Assembly: GCF_964340395.1 (NCBI RefSeq)
Contig: NC_135549.1
Coordinates: 7,454,001 to 7,518,000, forward strand
Direction: 5' to 3'
Source: Glandiceps talaboti
Taxonomy: Eukaryota; Hemichordata; Enteropneusta; Spengelidae
DNA: 64,000 bases
In this document: one piece after another, positions 58,601 through 64,000 of the stretch
Layout of the letters: each line of letters starts with the position of its first letter
Numbering within the stretch: the first letter of the stretch is position 1
The notes under the pieces: generated by a model
The model's input: the letters and a program-made list of their open reading frames with translations, nothing else
Database searches by the model: none
What the model was told of the DNA's origin: nothing
Position numbers and translations under genes: made by a program

Positions 58601-59729
58601 CTTAGCCTTAGGTTTGGTTAATGCTTCATATGGAACTAGTTATAACAAACATCTACTGTACATCAATATCGCATGCATAACTTCATATTTCCCATCTCTA
58701 GCTATCATTTACCACTCACTCCGACATCACTGGTAAAACTTTGACATCAAATTTTACTTTACTCAGACACCAATTACCATGTACAGCCAAACACCTGCTT
58801 TCATAAGACATAGAAGTCTGAAACCTACTTTACAGTTGACTATCTAACTTTGGCTCAGCTTTCATTAGGTAAGCTTTATCATGGGATCTAATTTCTGGTA
58901 GTGCAGTATGTCAAACTGCCTATGCTATTATCGCTATGTTGAAGGAGTTGTTTCAATCAATACGGCATCCTATATGATCCTGTAGCAATTCAATCCACAT
59001 AGACTAGACACTCTTTACAAGACAGAATACAGACATGATAGAAACCGGCTTTTCTCTGGAAAGGAGGTCAAAATAGTGCTGCTGGTTGATTTCTTGACTA
59101 ACAGCTCTAAGTGAAATCAACACATATCTCTTGGGTAATATACAAGTCTTCTTCGGTAATATACAAGTCTATGAAATGCACGGTCTTCTCAGGTTGGTTA
59201 CTTATCTGTTCATTCAATTATCATCAACAGACTATCATCAATACAAAATCACAAAAACTGTCTGAAAACATGGTAATGCTGGAACGATTACCATGGATCA
59301 GCTGTAAATGTTGTTTTGCAGTGATATTTAGAGCTGAAATCAAGTTGATGTACAGACATGGTCAAGGTGGAATCACTAACATTTTGCAGTGATATCTAGA
59401 GCTGACATCAGGTTGATGGATATCAACACTAAAAATCAAAGTGACAGAATCAAAAGCGAGTCTTCGGGACATAAAATGTTAAAATTTTGAAATGAAATAA
59501 TAAATAATAAATTTAGTTTTATTGTTATGACTGAGACCAAGAAACTCAACTCAATTTAAGACTAAGAAGAGAATGAATGACTTAGTTTCACTTCTCTGAA
59601 GTGTTACAGAATAAAACATGCAACCAAATCTGTACAAGACACTTTCTGTCAGCTGTTCATACCGTGACAGCTAGTGTATGACAGAAATTTAAAAAAAAAA
59701 AAAGGACCAAAGTAGTTGTTTGCCTAACA
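55636..59729. other. Upstream flank of RhoGEF-like gene, no gene recognised
   Basis: The first few hundred bases likely include the RhoGEF promoter; a CCAAT sequence lies at about 55879-55883. A plus-strand open frame at 56121-56423 has no family similarity. The rest is AT-rich with no recognisable exon. Confidence 0.4.
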
Positions 59730-59730
59730 C

Positions 59731-59869
59731 CAAAGTGGTGGGTTGCTCATGCAGTTTTGTTTTAACTTGGTATTTTGCACCCCATAAATGCTAGTATTTC
59801 AAAGTGGTGGTTTGCCCATGCAGTTTTGTTTTAACTTGGTATTTTGCACCCCATAAATGTTAGTATTTC
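59731..59869. repeat. Tandem duplication, two ~69-bp units
   Basis: The unit from caaagtggtgg through cataaatgctagtattt is repeated once with few changes, with a period of 69 bases (starts at 59731 and 59800). Confidence 0.85.
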
Positions 59870-62800
59870 AAAGTAAAACGATACACATTTAGGCGGCTTT
59901 TGATTTAATACTTTTGTTTGTTCAGTCACACATTTAATATATTTCCTACATTTGTATATAAAACTTTGATATGAAATTATTTTATTGGTTCATATAGTAA
60001 GTTCAATATATTTTTATTTTATATATGGGGATAACACCGGAAGGAAATTTGTCTTTCAGGTGCGCGCACGGAAGGATGTGTCATTTAACAAGTAAAGGAC
60101 TCTGTTTACAGCTGACAGAATTTGTAAAAATTTATTTTTCCCCTCGTATCAGATACTGAGTGCATATAAACTGACAATTGGGCCATGCTGATCTGTAAAT
60201 GGACAGTTAGACCATTATTGCCTCATCAGTACTTCCACTTTCAACTACTTTCCCTTGTTACTTAGCAATTGCATACACATTAAGATAGAGTTGCCAAGAT
60301 ACTGTGACCTTCTCACGATCCAGTAATAATTCTCTCTCTGCCACACTGTCACTTCATGCTGCTTTGTCTTTCAAAATGAAATCCTAGACATTGTAGTATT
60401 TGATATGTCACGAAGAGCTATAAAGAATATTATGGCATGTCATATCCGGCATTTTATGAAATTATGCTATTAATATACAGATATTATTATGATAGTTATA
60501 TGTACATTGATATCAGTAGATAGCAGTGTCCTTTAATTTATTGAGAAATAAAATATGTGAAGATGATGTTATCATATGCCTTGTATATCGAACATTGCAA
60601 GCCATATTGTTCTCAATGGAAAAAAGTTTTGACGATACAGGCCAAATATGTTGGTATGGATGGAACTCAAATTAGAACTATTTTCTGTATTGACTGAAAT
60701 AATCAACATCATGGAACTATTTTTGTGCAGACTTTGATTTGAACACATAGCATTGTTCATATGAAAATCAAACTTTATTTCTGAACAAATATGCTGGTAG
60801 ACAGAAACACATGGAAAATTCTGTTGTAAACCAACTGGAGTATATATAATTGCTGTATTAGCATAAATACATTGCAAAAGTGATACTTTACCTATCAGTG
60901 TGTAACATAGCATTACCAAAAGTGAGATGTGTGGAGGAAAACCACTGGAGCTCCATAAACAAACAAACAAACAATCAATAATTTACATAAACAACATTTT
61001 TAACATGTACAATTCATTTAAATATCATTCAAAGTCATTCTCCCCACTTATACCGATTCAGTTTAATGATATTATGTTTGGAGTAGTCATTGTTTCAGGT
61101 CAGTGTAACCCATGTCATGTACTTTGGATCATGACCTAATCCAGGGACTAAGACTTCACTTGTACCATGACATAGAATAAATAAAACTTAGTAAATGTAC
61201 TACCATAGACAGATCCATGGTAGAATTTCAATAATCCATACTTAATCCTCTCTCTACCACTGTCCAGGGGGTATTTGTTTGTGCACAAATACTAGTACAA
61301 GTAAAGTTGAGCAAAAAAACAGGATTACAGAATTTTCAATATTTGAATCTGTACATACCAGGTATCAACATCCATGAACTACGAATACAATTCTAATATC
61401 GTAACTGTTATTTAAAGAGTTCAATGAAAAACATGCCCATTTATGAAAATAATACTATTTAATTCAGCTCCATATTTTCAATAAGATGACAATGCATATA
61501 TAATGAACAAGTTCCCATTTGGAAATTACATAGTTCAATTTTTTTGCTTGCCTTTTACTTGCATATTGAAGGCAACTTTGAACTATGATTTATGAATACG
61601 AAATCACTGTTATTCACTTGTACTGCACCTGTACACTATAATATTGTGAAAACAATCTATCTGGGAGTAGTATGATTCATTTTGTTTTATGTTTACTGTG
61701 ATCCAAAACCCATGTAAACACTTGAATGACATAAAAAACACATATCCAGCTTCATTCTACGTCTCTACTGTAAACATGCAAGTTGTGCTGGTATGGTGAA
61801 ATTTATGTCTGACAGAGGGACCCGAATGAACTCGTTGCCCAGCCCACCCCTGCTGCAATGCCTCCCCTGTTTTTACAGTCATTCTTTCAATCTCAAGCTA
61901 TTGTCTCCTGCCATTTTCCTGCTATCAAATATCTAGTCCATTGTTATACATCAGCTTGGGATCTGTAGGGCTTATAGGAAATGACAATACAAGGCACAGA
62001 CAGTGTCTCATATCAAATTCCAGACTATGTCAATACTTATTTCTAGTTCTCACCAATTTCATGTTTTAAGACCAACATCTTTATCTTTGCTTTAGGGACT
62101 AAGTTATTTGACAAGTACATGTTTTTAACATGTCATTTTATTATATTTATTATTTAAACAATTTTTTGACAAATTAAAAAGTATCATGCCATTGATTATG
62201 CATAGAAGCCATTCTCCATTAGGTATTCCTAATGAATCTCATAAACATCACATTAAATGTTTTAGGAATTATCTTAATGGAGGTCGTGGCCATAAACACT
62301 TGTTGAATGGCCTGAGTGCCGACTGTGAGATAAAGGAATGGTGAATTATGTATGGTATCACAGACAGTGGTGTAGAGTTTTTGGAGTGTTAAAGCATGAC
62401 AAGGTCTAAACCACATACAATACCAGGGGGTCAAAGACTGCTATAATGATATGATAGTTTCACATCACTGCTTGTACATACTCCGGTCAAAGACTGTAAA
62501 CATGATAGTTTAGTTCCTGTGGAAATACTTCACTTCCCAAACCATCAAATCAACCACCATCTACTGTCTAACCACTTTTGGTTTCCTTCCTAAAACTTCC
62601 ATTCTTTCTTGTGTGTCCAAAAGAATTCAACATATGAATTTGTATAAATAGTTATACATCATTGCTATTATACAAAGCATTGTTGCAATTGAGCCAATGT
62701 ATTTAACATGCCATGTGGTTTACATAGCGATGTATACTAAGTAGTGTTTATATCTAAGACAATTACATTTGTCGGGGTGGAGTTCATAAAGTTGTGACCG

Positions 62801-63395
62801 ATCCTGACATCCAGTGTAGTGTGACCGTTGTTGACATATGCCATACTGACCTTATGGCATCTTTACAGCTACTGGTGTTTGATTTATAGTCATGGAAGTC
62901 GGAAACCAAACTGGATAAAGTCAGCCGTTCACACTGTACGCTATGTCAATCCTGTATTCAGTATGAGTGGTTGACTATTTGTACTATGTCTGAGCCTACT
63001 TGAGAGTCCTCTAAAATTGACATTTCCCACTGAAGTCCTTCCAATGTAGTGAAAAGAACTTGCAATCTTTATAGCTTCCTCACTTCCAAGGTTGTGTGAA
63101 ATACTTGAAGACAGATAAAGAGTTGAGAATTTGGTTGACAAGTCGGATTAGCTTTATCAACACTTTCACTTGCCCTTTTTGGTTGAGTATAGAATATTTG
63201 TATTGTATAAAATTATGTACACAACTGAATTATTGTATGCCACCATGGTAAATACTTAGCCAATTGAAACTCTTTTCTTTCTTTTTTTGATATGACTCTA
63301 TGAGGATTGTACACAACTAAATTAACTACTTTTTGTATTTGCTATACATGGAAAGTTTTACATGTATTTGATAGAAAAAATTGACTCTGAAGACA
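59870..63395. other. Intergenic, no gene recognised
   Basis: AT-rich sequence with only short, unrelated open frames on both strands. I found no splice-bounded similarity to any family and no RNA gene. Confidence 0.4.
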
Positions 63396-64000
63396 GTGAA
63401 GTACCAGCCAAGGGGTTGTTTATTTGGCAACTTGTGAAGTACCAGCTGAGGTGGTTTTGTGTATTTGGCAACTTGTGAAGTACCAGCTGAGGTGGTTTTG
63501 TGTATTTGGCAACTTGTGAAGTACCAGCTGAGGTGGTTTTGTGTATTTGGCAACTTGTGAAGTACCAGCTGAGGTGGTTTTGTGTATTTGGCAACTTGTG
63601 AAGTACCAGCTGAGGTGGTTTTGTTTATTTGGCAACTTGTGAAGTACCAGCTGAGGTGGTTTTGTGTATTTGGCAACTTGTGAAGTACCAGCTGAGGTGG
63701 TTTTGTGTATTTGGCAACTTGTGAAGTACCAGCTGAGGTGGTTTTGTGTATTTGGCAACTTGTGAAGTACCAGCTGAGGTGGTTTTGTGTATTTGGCAAC
63801 TTGTGAAGTACCAGCTGAGGTGGTTTTGTGTATTTGGCAACTTGTGAAGTACCAGCTGAGGTGGTTTTGTGTATTTGGCAACTTGTGAAGTACCAGCTGA
63901 GGTGGTTTTGTGTATTTGGCAACTTGTGAAGTACCAGCTGAGGTGGTTTTGTGTATTTGGCAACTTGTGAAGTACCAGCTGAGGTGGTTTTGTGTATTTG
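63396..64000. repeat. 41-bp minisatellite, at least 14 copies, continues past window end
   Basis: The unit is ggcaacttgtgaagtacc followed by agctgaggtggttttgtgtattt. Copies are almost identical except the first, which reads agccaaggggttgtttattt, and one carrying tttgtttattt. A 41-base period moves through all three frames, so the long open frames on the minus strand are an artefact of a stop-free unit. Confidence 0.97.

Noticed and set aside
63396-64000. CRISPR-like or protein-coding tandem repeat
   Set aside because: Units are directly contiguous with no unique spacers, the genome is eukaryotic, and the 41-base period cannot hold one reading frame. It is a minisatellite.

Overview
This window is animal nuclear DNA: AT-rich, with GT-AG introns of hundreds to thousands of bases, many microsatellites, two minisatellites and several short non-autonomous transposons. 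By joining exons through splice sites and phase I could assemble three protein-coding genes. Their relationship to single vertebrate gene pairs, and the repeat content, suggest a marine invertebrate. A non-vertebrate deuterostome is my best guess; the species cannot be named from this sequence alone.

Layout: (1) 1-28945, minus strand: a 20-exon (in window) homolog of TASOR/TASOR2 (FAM208), the scaffold of the HUSH silencing complex. It has a pseudo-PARP domain (exons 2-7), a SPOC-like region (exons 8-12) and a very long disordered C-terminal part. The last visible exon (3547 bases) is still open at base 1, so the gene runs off the window. (2) 28946-29217: a short head-to-head intergenic region with a CCAAT box on each strand, probably a bidirectional promoter. 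(3) 29218-38570, plus strand: a complete six-exon ASB13-type ankyrin-repeat/SOCS-box gene (269 codons), predicted to be the substrate adaptor of a Cullin-5 ubiquitin ligase. (4) 38571-44335: intergenic sequence and probable 3' UTRs. (5) 44336-55635, minus strand: a complete nine-exon ARHGEF3/NET1-type RhoA exchange factor (445 codons, DH-PH). (6) 55636-63395: no gene recognised. (7) 63396-64000: a 41-bp minisatellite that continues past the window end.

The gene order TASOR(-) ASB13(+) ARHGEF3/NET1(-) is the same, in order and relative orientation, as I remember for TASOR2-ASB13-NET1 at human 10p15. It also resembles the paralogous TASOR-ARHGEF3-ASB14 neighbourhood at 3p14. The window therefore looks like the unduplicated ancestral arrangement. 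The three proteins are not known to share a pathway; the linkage is best read as conserved synteny, perhaps held by the shared promoter.

Transposon remnants with readable ends include a hAT-type MITE with a perfect 8-bp target duplication (23554-23710), an element with a 9-bp duplication (26490-26863), a 71-bp piggyBac-like element flanked by TTAA (37713-37783), three fold-back elements, and a dispersed repeat family with three copies. All exon assignments are by eye from splice signals, phase and remembered family similarity; no transcript or database search was available.
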